Part shown: positions 16,567 to 24,987 of the stretch, one piece after another | Position numbering within the stretch: position 1 is the stretch's first letter | Layout: each line of letters starts with the position of its first letter | Notes under the pieces: generated by a model | Told to the model about the DNA's origin: nothing | The model's database searches: none | Seen by the model: the letters and a program-made list of their open reading frames with translations, nothing else | NCBI GenBank assembly: GCA_030018905.1 | Contig: JASEHJ010000007.1 | Coordinates: 1 to 36,011 of the forward strand | DNA length: 36,011 bases | Reading direction: 5' to 3' | Source: a bacterium | GTDB lineage: Bacteria; Sysuimicrobiota; Sysuimicrobiia; Sysuimicrobiales; Humicultoraceae | Position numbers and translations under genes: made by a program

Positions 16567-17028
16567 ATGCGCGTAGCCGTCGAGACCTCCTCACCCGAGG
16601 CCACCGAGTCCCTGGGGCGACGCATCGGCGCGCACCTGCGCCCGGGGGATACCGTGGCGCTGGTGGGCCCGCTGGGGTCCGGCAAGACCGTGTTGGCCAA
16701 AGGCCTGGCGCTCGGCGCCGGGGCGACCGGGCACATGGCAAGCCCCTCCTTTGTGGTAATCCGCGAGTACGCCGGTCCGGTGCGCGTCTACCACGCCGAT
16801 CTCTACCGCCTGGAGCACCCCGGCGATCTGGCGCACCTGGGCCTGGAGGAGTTGATGGACGGGGACGGCATCGTCATCGTGGAATGGGCCGACCGTGCCC
16901 CGTGGATCCTGCCGGCGGATCACCTGTGGGTTGAGTGCGCCTTCGGCGAATTCGACACCTGCCGCACGTTTGTCTTGAGCGCGCCCGTTGGGATGGCCGA
17001 CCGGATCGCCGTCGCGGCGGAGAAGTGA
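16567..17028 (+). CDS. tsaE: tRNA t6A biosynthesis ATPase TsaE
   Basis: TsaE is the ATPase that helps TsaB-TsaD install threonylcarbamoyl on A37 of ANN-decoding tRNAs. The 153-residue protein has Walker A GPLGSGKT (34-41), SPSFVVIREY, the HADLYRL motif and the Walker B-like IVIVEWADR. I chose ATG 16567 because the conserved sequence begins here. There is no clear ribosome binding site, so translation may depend on the upstream gene 31 bases away. A longer reading from 16489 lies inside the preceding gene and adds an unconserved Cys/Pro-rich stretch. Confidence 0.93.
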   Translation: MRVAVETSSPEATESLGRRIGAHLRPGDTVALVGPLGSGKTVLAKGLALGAGATGHMASPSFVVIREYAGPVRVYHADLYRLEHPGDLAHLGLEELMDGDGIVIVEWADRAPWILPADHLWVECAFGEFDTCRTFVLSAPVGMADRIAVAAEK

Positions 17029-17033
17029 GCGCG

Positions 17034-17774
17034 ATGCGCGTGCTCGCCATCGAGGTCAGTACGCGGCGCGGGAGCGTGGCGGTGGTAGGCCCCGAGGGGA
17101 CCATGGGCGAGCGGTCGGCGGACGTGCCCGGCGCCCACCTTGAGTGGCTGTTGGGCGCAGTTACCGCGGTCCTGGGCAACGCCCACATGGGGTCCGGGGA
17201 CGTGGACGCGCTGTCCGTATCGCTGGGGCCGGGAGGCTTCGTCGGACTGCGCATCGGCGTGGCAACCGCCGCGGCCTGGGCCCATGCAGCCGGCCGCCCG
17301 CTGGTCGGGATCCCGACGCTCGATGTGATCGCCGCGGGCGCTGTTGCGGACGCGGGCTCCAGTTCTCCCGGCCTGGTGCTGTCCGCCACCGATGCCCGGC
17401 GCGGCGAGGTGGTCGCGGCGCTCTACCGGCGTGGGGCATTGCCCTCGGATCTTGTGAGGTTGACCCCAGATCTGCTGGTGGCTCCGAGCGCGATTCGCGA
17501 CCTGTTGCCCCCGATTGACGAGCCCGTCGTCGTGGCGGGCGATGCGCTCAGGCTGCACGCGCCGGCGATCCTGGAGGCCCTGCATCCGTGGGCCTCCCAG
17601 GCTCCGTGCGAGAGCTGGTGGCCCCATGCATCGGTGCTCGGGGCGGTCGGTCGGACGCGGTTGCTGCGCGGAGAGCGTCACGACCCCATGCGGCTGGTGC
17701 CGATCTACGCGCGCGGGCCGGAGGCGCGGGCGTGGGAGGAACGGTCTGTCGTGGCCGAGAAAGGTGGCGCATAG
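17034..17774 (+). CDS. tsaB: tRNA threonylcarbamoyladenosine biosynthesis protein TsaB
   Basis: TsaB is the ASKHA-fold partner of TsaD in the bacterial t6A complex. It starts 'MRVLAIEVSTRRGSVAV' and contains the conserved 'SLGPGGFVGLRIGVATA' (usually PGSFTGLRIG) and 'LSATDARRGEVVAALY'. At 246 aa the length is in range. The ATG at 17034 is preceded by GGAGAAG. A GTG at 17025, overlapping the tsaE stop as GTGA and in frame, would add three residues and cannot be excluded. The rimI gene follows after 37 bases. Confidence 0.92.
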   Translation: MRVLAIEVSTRRGSVAVVGPEGTMGERSADVPGAHLEWLLGAVTAVLGNAHMGSGDVDALSVSLGPGGFVGLRIGVATAAAWAHAAGRPLVGIPTLDVIAAGAVADAGSSSPGLVLSATDARRGEVVAALYRRGALPSDLVRLTPDLLVAPSAIRDLLPPIDEPVVVAGDALRLHAPAILEALHPWASQAPCESWWPHASVLGAVGRTRLLRGERHDPMRLVPIYARGPEARAWEERSVVAEKGGA

Positions 17775-17811
17775 CCGGGCGCCGGCGGAGCGCGCCGGCT
17801 GTGGGAGCGAA

Positions 17812-18327
17812 ATGAAGCAGATAACGCGGGTGCGCGTCGAACCCATGGTGCTGGCAGACCTGCCGCGCGTGTGCGCGATCGAGCAGGAGGCGTTCGCGTT
17901 ACCGTGGCCCAAGGACGCCTATCGCTCCGAGCTGCTGCACAACAAGTCCGCCTTCTACGTGGTGGCTAGGGACGAGATGGGTTCGGTTGTGGGCTTCGCC
18001 GGCATGTGGGTGATCTTCGATGAAGCGCACATAACAACGCTGGCCGTGGACCCCGACCGCCGCCGTGAGGGCATCGGCAGCCGGCTGCTGCTGGCCCTCG
18101 TTGACGCGGCCCTGGCGCGCGAGGCGCGCTGGCTGACGTTGGAGGTCCGGCCGTCGAACGTGGATGCCCTCGCGCTGTATCGCAAGTTCGGTCTCCGCGA
18201 CGTAGCCCTGCGCCGGCGGTACTACAGCGACAACGGAGAAGACGCGGTCGTGATGTGGACCGGCAACCTCAGGGATCCCGAAGCGCAGGCCCGGCTCGAT
18301 GCGCTGCGGCTCAGCCTGGGGGAGTAG
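17812..18327 (+). CDS. rimI: GNAT acetyltransferase, RimI-type (ribosomal protein S18 alanine N-acetyltransferase)
   Basis: A 171-residue GNAT protein. It contains the acetyl-CoA loop 'DPDRRREGIGSRLL' (about 80-93), the strand LTLEVRPSN with the downstream ALALYRKFGL, and the RimI-like 'RRRYYSDNGEDAVVMW'. RimI acetylates the N-terminal alanine of ribosomal protein S18, and it sits between tsaB and tsaD in many bacteria, as here. The ATG start has GGGAG five bases upstream. It has about 10-15 extra residues at each end compared with E. coli RimI. Confidence 0.92.
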   Translation: MKQITRVRVEPMVLADLPRVCAIEQEAFALPWPKDAYRSELLHNKSAFYVVARDEMGSVVGFAGMWVIFDEAHITTLAVDPDRRREGIGSRLLLALVDAALAREARWLTLEVRPSNVDALALYRKFGLRDVALRRRYYSDNGEDAVVMWTGNLRDPEAQARLDALRLSLGE

Positions 18328-18347
18328 GGGGCATCGTTCCGGTCGCC

Positions 18348-19349
18348 GTGCTGGTGCTGGGTATAGAGACATCCTGCGACGAGACCGCCGCGGCCGTGGT
18401 CGCAGACGCTGCGAGTATCCAGAGCAACGTCATCGCCTCTCAAGAGGATCTCCACCGGATGTATGGCGGGGTCGTCCCGGAATTGGCCTCGCGTAGGCAC
18501 CTAGAACGGATCCTCCCGGTTGTGGACCTGGCGTTGGAGCAGGCTGGAGTGCGCTGGTCCGACCTCGGTGGCATAGCCGTCACGCGCGGACCGGGCCTAC
18601 TCGGAGCGCTGGCGGTCGGCGTTGCCGCTGCCAAGTCCTTCGCCTATGTACATAGGCTGCCGCTTGTGGGCGTCAACCATTTGGAAGCGCACTTGTTCGC
18701 CAACGTGTTGGACCGGGGCCCGCTGCCCGTGCCCTCCCTGGCGCTCATCGTTTCGGGCGCTCACACGGATTTGGTGATGATAGAGGGCCACCACCGCTAT
18801 GCGATGCTGGGACGGACGCGCGACGATGCCGCCGGCGAGGCATTTGACAAGGTCGCGCGCGCCATGGGTCTGGGCTATCCCGGGGGGCCTGCCCTGGACC
18901 GGCTGGGCCGCACCGGCGATGCTTCGGCCGTGCCGCTGCCCGTCCCGTTTCCCGGCGGCGGGCTCGACTTCAGCTTCAGCGGCGTGAAGACCGCCGCGCT
19001 GCGGGCGCTGGCGGCAGAGCCGTCGCCCTCCCCGTCGTTCATCGCCGGCCTCGCAGCCTCTCTTCAGCGCGTTGTCGCCGAGGCGCTGGCGACCAAGACC
19101 GCGCGCGCCGCCCGCGAGCACCGGCCGCGGGCCCTGCTGCTGGCGGGCGGAGTGGCGGCCAACTCGGTGCTGCGCGCGCGCCTGGAGGACGAATCCGGCC
19201 GCCTCGGCATTCCCCTGCTCGTCCCGCGGATGGAACTCTGCACCGACAACGCGGCCATGGTCGCGGCCTGCGGCGCCTCCCGCCTAGCCCGAGGGGAGCG
19301 GGACTCCTGGGACCTGAGCGCGGCCGCGGACCTACCCCTCGCGGGCTGA
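18348..19349 (+). CDS. tsaD: tRNA N6-adenosine threonylcarbamoyltransferase TsaD
   Basis: TsaD transfers the threonylcarbamoyl group to A37 of tRNA. The 333-residue protein starts 'MLVLGIETSCDETAAAVV' and keeps the metal histidines in NHLEAH (His111, His115), 'DDAAGEAFDKVARAMGLGYP', GGVAANS and CTDNAAM. The normally conserved SGGHT reads SGAHT (Ala138), a small change in the nucleotide-binding turn. The GTG at 18348 gives the family N-terminus; the nearest G-rich ribosome binding sequence is rather far upstream. Together with tsaE and tsaB, three of the four bacterial t6A proteins are here; tsaC is not. Confidence 0.96.
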   Translation: MLVLGIETSCDETAAAVVADAASIQSNVIASQEDLHRMYGGVVPELASRRHLERILPVVDLALEQAGVRWSDLGGIAVTRGPGLLGALAVGVAAAKSFAYVHRLPLVGVNHLEAHLFANVLDRGPLPVPSLALIVSGAHTDLVMIEGHHRYAMLGRTRDDAAGEAFDKVARAMGLGYPGGPALDRLGRTGDASAVPLPVPFPGGGLDFSFSGVKTAALRALAAEPSPSPSFIAGLAASLQRVVAEALATKTARAAREHRPRALLLAGGVAANSVLRARLEDESGRLGIPLLVPRMELCTDNAAMVAACGASRLARGERDSWDLSAAADLPLAG

Positions 19350-19386
19350 CCTCCTGGCGCTGAGGAACGATTTTTCCCCCAGGGTC

Positions 19387-19415
19387 TTGATCGCGGCGGT
19401 CCGGCGGAATAGAAT
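19387..19415 (+). promoter_or_regulatory. Sigma-A promoter of groES-groEL
   Basis: TTGATC (19387-19392) and TAGAAT (19410-19415) are separated by exactly 17 bases. Transcription should begin around 19422, directly at the left edge of the CIRCE operator, so a repressor bound there would block promoter clearance. Confidence 0.75.
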
Positions 19416-19422
19416 GGGATGG

Positions 19423-19449
19423 TTAGCACTCTAGTACCGAGAGTGCCAA
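19423..19449 (+). promoter_or_regulatory. CIRCE operator (HrcA binding site)
   Basis: TTAGCACTC (19423-19431), nine bases, then GAGTGCCAA (19441-19449). This is the CIRCE consensus TTAGCACTC-N9-GAGTGCTAA with a single difference in the right arm. HrcA binds such sites and represses groE until heat shock. The hrcA gene is not in this window and is predicted elsewhere in the genome. Confidence 0.95.
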
Positions 19450-19483
19450 ATCCACAAACACCCCGCAAGGAGGGACGCAAACG

Positions 19484-19804
19484 ATGAAGCTCAAGCCATT
19501 GGGCGACCGCGTGGTCGTAAAGCCCCTGGAAGAGGAGGAGCGCACAAAGGGAGGCATCGTCCTGCCGGATACCGCCAAGGAGAAGCCTCAGCACGGCGAG
19601 GTGATCGCCGTGGGGCCGGGCGAGTGGGATGAGGACGGCAAGAAGCGCATCCCTCCGGATGTGAAGCCGGGCGATCGGGTGCTGTACGCCAAGTACGCGG
19701 GTACCGAGGTCAAGACCGACGACGGTGACCTGCTGATCCTCCGCGCCAGCGACGTGCTGGCCATCGTCGAGAAGTTCTCGGTCAAGACCAAGGCCAAGGG
19801 ATAA
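19484..19804 (+). CDS. groES: Co-chaperonin GroES
   Basis: The 106-residue GroES starts '[15 protein letters not shown]', carries the mobile loop that contacts GroEL ([19 protein letters not shown]) and ends with a short basic extension (KTKAKG) beyond the usual 95-97 residues. AAGGAGG lies at a normal distance before the ATG. It is transcribed from the promoter at 19387-19415 under CIRCE control and is followed by groEL after 12 bases. Confidence 0.98.
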   Translation: MKLKPLGDRVVVKPLEEEERTKGGIVLPDTAKEKPQHGEVIAVGPGEWDEDGKKRIPPDVKPGDRVLYAKYAGTEVKTDDGDLLILRASDVLAIVEKFSVKTKAKG

Positions 19805-21430
<1,626 letters not shown>

Positions 21431-21468
21431 GCGTCTCTGCGCGGCCTCCGGCCGCACGGAAGCTCGGC

Positions 21469-21498
21469 GAAGGGGGGAGCCATTGGGCTCCCCCCTTC
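21469..21498 (+). terminator. Strong hairpin terminator after groEL
   Basis: A perfect 13-bp stem closes on the loop ATTG: GAAGGGGGGAGCC (21469-21481) pairs with its exact complement at 21486-21498. The run of T expected after an intrinsic terminator is missing (CACGTTGAGG follows). The remaining 137 bases up to the next gene show no clear promoter. Confidence 0.65.
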
Positions 21499-21635
21499 CA
21501 CGTTGAGGTGTCGCTGAGATGCGTCGGAGGAAAGCTCTTCTAGCGAGACGAATCCCAAGCAGTAGGTGACACCGCTTGCGCCATCGTCCGCCGCTCGACG
21601 GCACCACCACCATGAACGCGTCCAAGGAGCCAATC

Positions 21636-22637
21636 ATGAAATTTGGGTTCATTCCGACCGAAGGCGGCCGCTTCTTCGAGCAGGCGCTGCGTGAGGTACT
21701 GCTCGGCGAGGAGCTGGGCTTCCACTCGGCATGGATGGAGGAGCACCACGGCGTCACCAACCACTACTGGCCTTCACCGTTGGTAGTCCTGGCCGGCTTT
21801 GCGACGCGGACTTCAAAGATCCTGCTGGGGACCAACATCGCGGTCCTGCCTTTCTACCACCCGGTCCGTGCCGCGGAGGACGTGGCCATGCTGGACGTCA
21901 TCTCGGGCGGCCGCGTCATCTTCGGGGTGGCGATCGGCTACCGCCCGCAGGAGTTCGCCCTATACGGCGCGCAGTTGGAGAACCGTGGAGCCCGCCTGTC
22001 CGAGGCGATCCGGTTGATGCGGCGCCTCTGGACGGAGGAGTCTGTGACGTTCTCCGGCCGGCACTACGCCGCCTCGGACGCGCGAATCGAACCGCGGCCC
22101 CTTCGCCCGGTGCCCATCTGGATAGGAGGGTGGGGAGATCTTTCTCTGCGGCGTGCGGCCGAGTTGGGCGATGCCTGGATTCCAGGCCCGACAGCCAATC
22201 TTGAGAAGCTACTCGACGCCCAGGCCACCTACCTGCGTCAACTGGTCAAGTTCGGGCGCGATCCGGGCGGGGTTCCCACACCCCTCACCCGCGAGCTGGT
22301 CATCGCGGAAACCGAGGCGCGGGCACGCGAGCTGGCAGAGCGCCACCTGCTCGTTAACTACCGCGACGAGTACGGCAAGGACTGGTCGCACCCGCTGATC
22401 GGCCGTGAGGACGGAACCCCGGTGGACAGACTGGATGACCTGGGCCGCGACCGCTTCCTCATTGGGACGCCCGACCAGGTGGTGCGGCAGATCGAGCGGT
22501 TCCGGGAGACCTTCGGCGTGGACCACCTGATCTTCCGAACCTACTTCCCAGGCATGCCTCACGAGCACATTTTGGCCGAACTGAGACTTCTGGCGAAGGA
22601 AGTGATTCCGGCCTTCGCGACTGGGGGATCAGCATGA
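21636..22637 (+). CDS. LLM-class flavin- or F420-dependent oxidoreductase
   Basis: A 333-residue luciferase-like monooxygenase-fold protein. It begins 'MKFGFIPTEGG' and shows the family patterns WMEEHHG, 'TNIAVLPFYHPVRAAEDVA', LDVISGGRVIFGVAIGY, and the late IGTPDQVVRQIERF. Family members use reduced FMN or coenzyme F420 to oxidise or reduce diverse substrates; the sequence does not decide which. AAGGAG six bases upstream supports the ATG at 21636 over an in-frame ATG 60 bases earlier. The stop overlaps the next gene by four bases, so the two products probably act in one pathway. Confidence 0.87.
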   Translation: MKFGFIPTEGGRFFEQALREVLLGEELGFHSAWMEEHHGVTNHYWPSPLVVLAGFATRTSKILLGTNIAVLPFYHPVRAAEDVAMLDVISGGRVIFGVAIGYRPQEFALYGAQLENRGARLSEAIRLMRRLWTEESVTFSGRHYAASDARIEPRPLRPVPIWIGGWGDLSLRRAAELGDAWIPGPTANLEKLLDAQATYLRQLVKFGRDPGGVPTPLTRELVIAETEARARELAERHLLVNYRDEYGKDWSHPLIGREDGTPVDRLDDLGRDRFLIGTPDQVVRQIERFRETFGVDHLIFRTYFPGMPHEHILAELRLLAKEVIPAFATGGSA

Positions 22638-23569
22638 CACCTAACCTCAACGGTTTGATTCCGGCCACGGTTCTGCCCATGACAGGCGACGCCCGGCCCG
22701 ACCTGGAAACCCTGACGCGTTACCTCGACTGGGTGGTCTGCCAGGGACCGGTGGGACTGGCCATCAACGCCGACACCGGCGAGGGCCCGCACATGTCGCG
22801 GGGCGAGAAGCGGGCGGTACTAGATGCCGCGGTAGCCGCGGTGGCGGGCCGCGCGCTCGTCATTGCAGGGATCGGCGGTCCGTATACCGAGGAGGCCGTC
22901 GCGCAGGCGCGCGACGCGAAGGCCGCGGGAGCGGACGCCCTGTTGATCTTCCCCATCCCGGCCTTCTTCGGCCGACCTCTCTATCCGGAGATCCCGTACG
23001 AGTACCACCGGGCCATCGCTCGTGCCGTGGATCTCCCCATGATCCTGTTCCAACTGCAGCCTGCCCTTGGTGGGGTAGAGTTCACGGCCGAGGCGATGGC
23101 GCGCCTGCTGGAGATTGACACCGTGGTGGCGATCAAGGAGGCCTCCTTCGATGCCATGAAGTTCGTTCAGATGCGCTCGATCCTGGACCAGGCGCAGCGG
23201 CGGATCACGCTCCTGACCGGCAACGACAACTTCATCTGCCACTCGTTCGTGCTGGGCGCCGAGGGCGCGCTGATCGGCTTTGGGACGCTGGCCGTGCAGA
23301 TGCAGGTGGAGATGATCGAGGCCGCCCGCCGCCGCGACTGGGACGAGGCGTTTCGGCTTTCCGAGATCGTGCAGCCGCTGGCCGACGCGATCTTTGCGCC
23401 GCCGGTCCCCAACTACCGCGTTCGGACCAAAGAAGCGCTGCGCATGCTCGGCGTGATCGGCAGCGCCACAGTGCGGCCTCCGCTCCTTCCCGTGGGCGAC
23501 GAAGAACGCGGGCGGATCCGGCTCGCCCTGGAGCGCGCAGGGATGTTGGAGCCCGGCCGTGCTGGATGA
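22634..23569 (+). CDS. DapA/DHDPS-fold lyase or aldolase, noncanonical active site
   Basis: A 311-residue TIM-barrel protein of the dihydrodipicolinate synthase/N-acetylneuraminate lyase superfamily. The Schiff-base lysine is Lys168 in VAIKEAS, and the TGE loop (48-50) is present. However, the tyrosine of the usual YNxP strand is Phe139 (ILFQLQP), the YYN tyrosines are Phe111-Phe112, and the first Thr of the TTGE pair is Asp47. A normal DapA reaction is therefore unlikely. It may be an aldolase or dehydratase on a 2-oxoacid-like substrate. It is coupled by an ATGA overlap to the luciferase-like enzyme before it. Confidence 0.85.
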   Translation: MTPNLNGLIPATVLPMTGDARPDLETLTRYLDWVVCQGPVGLAINADTGEGPHMSRGEKRAVLDAAVAAVAGRALVIAGIGGPYTEEAVAQARDAKAAGADALLIFPIPAFFGRPLYPEIPYEYHRAIARAVDLPMILFQLQPALGGVEFTAEAMARLLEIDTVVAIKEASFDAMKFVQMRSILDQAQRRITLLTGNDNFICHSFVLGAEGALIGFGTLAVQMQVEMIEAARRRDWDEAFRLSEIVQPLADAIFAPPVPNYRVRTKEALRMLGVIGSATVRPPLLPVGDEERGRIRLALERAGMLEPGRAG

Positions 23570-23584
23570 GGGCGCCCGTCCCGC

Positions 23585-23613
23585 TTGCTATTGTGCGATA
23601 TTTGTGGTAGCGT
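23585..23613 (+). promoter_or_regulatory. Probable promoter of the purine operon
   Basis: TTGCTA (23585-23590) and TAGCGT (23608-23613) are 17 bases apart. Both match consensus only partly, but this short A/T-richer stretch is the only one between the end of the previous gene and purD. The transcript would start near 23620, leaving about 48 bases before the purD start, too short for a purine riboswitch. Confidence 0.45.
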
Positions 23614-23652
23614 TTAGACCGGAAGCCCCACAAGAGACCGATAACAGGCCGA

Positions 23653-23697
23653 AAACCCGAACATTTGATGCCGAATCCGTTACGAATGTTCGTTATT
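23653..23697 (+). promoter_or_regulatory. Inverted repeat resembling paired PurR boxes at the purD start
   Basis: CGAACATT (23658-23665) is repeated perfectly in inverse as AATGTTCG (23685-23692), 19 bases apart. Extended to 13 bases, 23653-23665 and the complement of 23685-23697 each match the Bacillus PurBox pattern AWWWCCGAACWWT at 12 of 13 positions. The right arm overlaps the first codons of purD (an ATG at 23686), so part of the match may be coding coincidence. The arms could also form an RNA hairpin over the start site. Confidence 0.45.
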
Positions 23698-24981
23698 GGA
23701 GGTGGCGGGCGAGAACACGCACTCGCCTGGCACCTGCGTCGGCACTACCCTGACACCGCCCTCTATTGCGCTCCAGGAAACCCGGGTATCTCCGCGCTTG
23801 CCACCTGCCTGCCGATTTCGGTCACCGACCTGCCGTCGCTGGCGAATGCCGCCTCATCGCTCGAGATTGACCTGACGATAGTTGGCCCTGAAGCGCCCCT
23901 GGTTACGGGCATCGTGGACCTCTTCGAGATGCGCGGTCTTCCCATCATCGGCCCGACCGCGCCGGCCGCGGCACTGGAAGGCAGCAAGGTCTTCGCCAAG
24001 GGCCTCATGCGGCGCCACAGGATTCCGACCGCGGAACACGCCGCGTTTGACGATACGGCGTTCGCGCTCAGGTATCTCGAGGGCGTTCCCGGCCAGGTGG
24101 TCGTGAAGGCCGACGGCCTGGCCGCGGGCAAGGGCGTCATCGTCTGCGACGATTTCGCTCAGGCCAGGAGCGCCGTGGAGGCGATGATTGTGGACCGTGC
24201 CTTTGGTGACGCCGGTCGGAGGATCGTCATAGAGGAGCGCCTGGAGGGCGACGAGGTAAGCGTCTTCGCCCTGGTGGACGGTGAGGCCGTTGCGCTGCTG
24301 CCCGCGGCGGCGGATCACAAACGCGCGCTCGACGGCGACCAGGGCCCCAACACCGGAGGTATGGGCGCGGCCGCGCCGGTTCCCCTGGACCGGGAGCTGC
24401 GCGAGCGCATCCGCTCCGAGATCATCGAACCCACAGCACGGGCGATGTGCGCCGAAGGCCGCCCGTATCGCGGCATCCTCTTCGCAGGGCTGATGCTGAC
24501 CCGCGAAGGTCCCAAGGTGCTGGAGTTCAACTGCCGGTTGGGGGACCCGGAGGCACAGGTGATCCTGCCGCTTCTGGGGACCGGCCTGCCAGAGGGGTTC
24601 TCAGCGCTGCGGGAAGGCCGGCCAGTTCCCGACGGCCTCTCGGAAGCGCGCGGCGCGGCGGTTGGGGTTGTGATGGCGTCCCGCGGCTACCCTGAGCTGT
24701 CTGAGACCGGAGTTCCCATCTCCGGCCTCGAACAGGCCGCCAGTGAGGCTCTTATCTTTCACAGCGGCACGAGCCGCCGAGATGGAACCGTGACCACCGG
24801 GGGCGGTCGCGTTCTGACTGTGGTAGGCCAGGGCGGTACGCTGGGTGAGGCGCGTGCCCGCGCCTACCGCGCCACCGACAGGATACGGTTCGATGGGATG
24901 CACTACCGGCGGGATATCGGTGCCAGGCTGGAAGCCGCAGCCCATGCCCGAAGCGCCGTCGTGCCCGTGGGCAGGAGGTAG
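23668..24981 (+). CDS. purD: Phosphoribosylamine--glycine ligase (GAR synthetase)
   Basis: PurD joins phosphoribosylamine and glycine using ATP, the second step of IMP synthesis. The ATP-grasp protein (437 aa from this start) has IGGGGREHALAW at the N-terminus, VGPEAPLVTGI, VVKADGLAAGKGV, DHKRALDGDQGPNTGGMGA and EFNCRLGDPEAQV. The start is uncertain: ATG 23668 gives six residues before MFVIGGGG, ATG 23686 starts exactly at that strand, and neither has a ribosome binding site. It is the first gene of the purine operon, whereas in Bacillus purD is the last. Confidence 0.95.
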   Translation: MPNPLRMFVIGGGGREHALAWHLRRHYPDTALYCAPGNPGISALATCLPISVTDLPSLANAASSLEIDLTIVGPEAPLVTGIVDLFEMRGLPIIGPTAPAAALEGSKVFAKGLMRRHRIPTAEHAAFDDTAFALRYLEGVPGQVVVKADGLAAGKGVIVCDDFAQARSAVEAMIVDRAFGDAGRRIVIEERLEGDEVSVFALVDGEAVALLPAAADHKRALDGDQGPNTGGMGAAAPVPLDRELRERIRSEIIEPTARAMCAEGRPYRGILFAGLMLTREGPKVLEFNCRLGDPEAQVILPLLGTGLPEGFSALREGRPVPDGLSEARGAAVGVVMASRGYPELSETGVPISGLEQAASEALIFHSGTSRRDGTVTTGGGRVLTVVGQGGTLGEARARAYRATDRIRFDGMHYRRDIGARLEAAAHARSAVVPVGRR

Positions 24982-24987
24982 AGTCGG

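Noticed and set aside
23570-23667. Purine (guanine/PreQ1-type) riboswitch before purD
   Set aside because: The predicted leader is about 48 bases and lacks the conserved three-way junction sequences.
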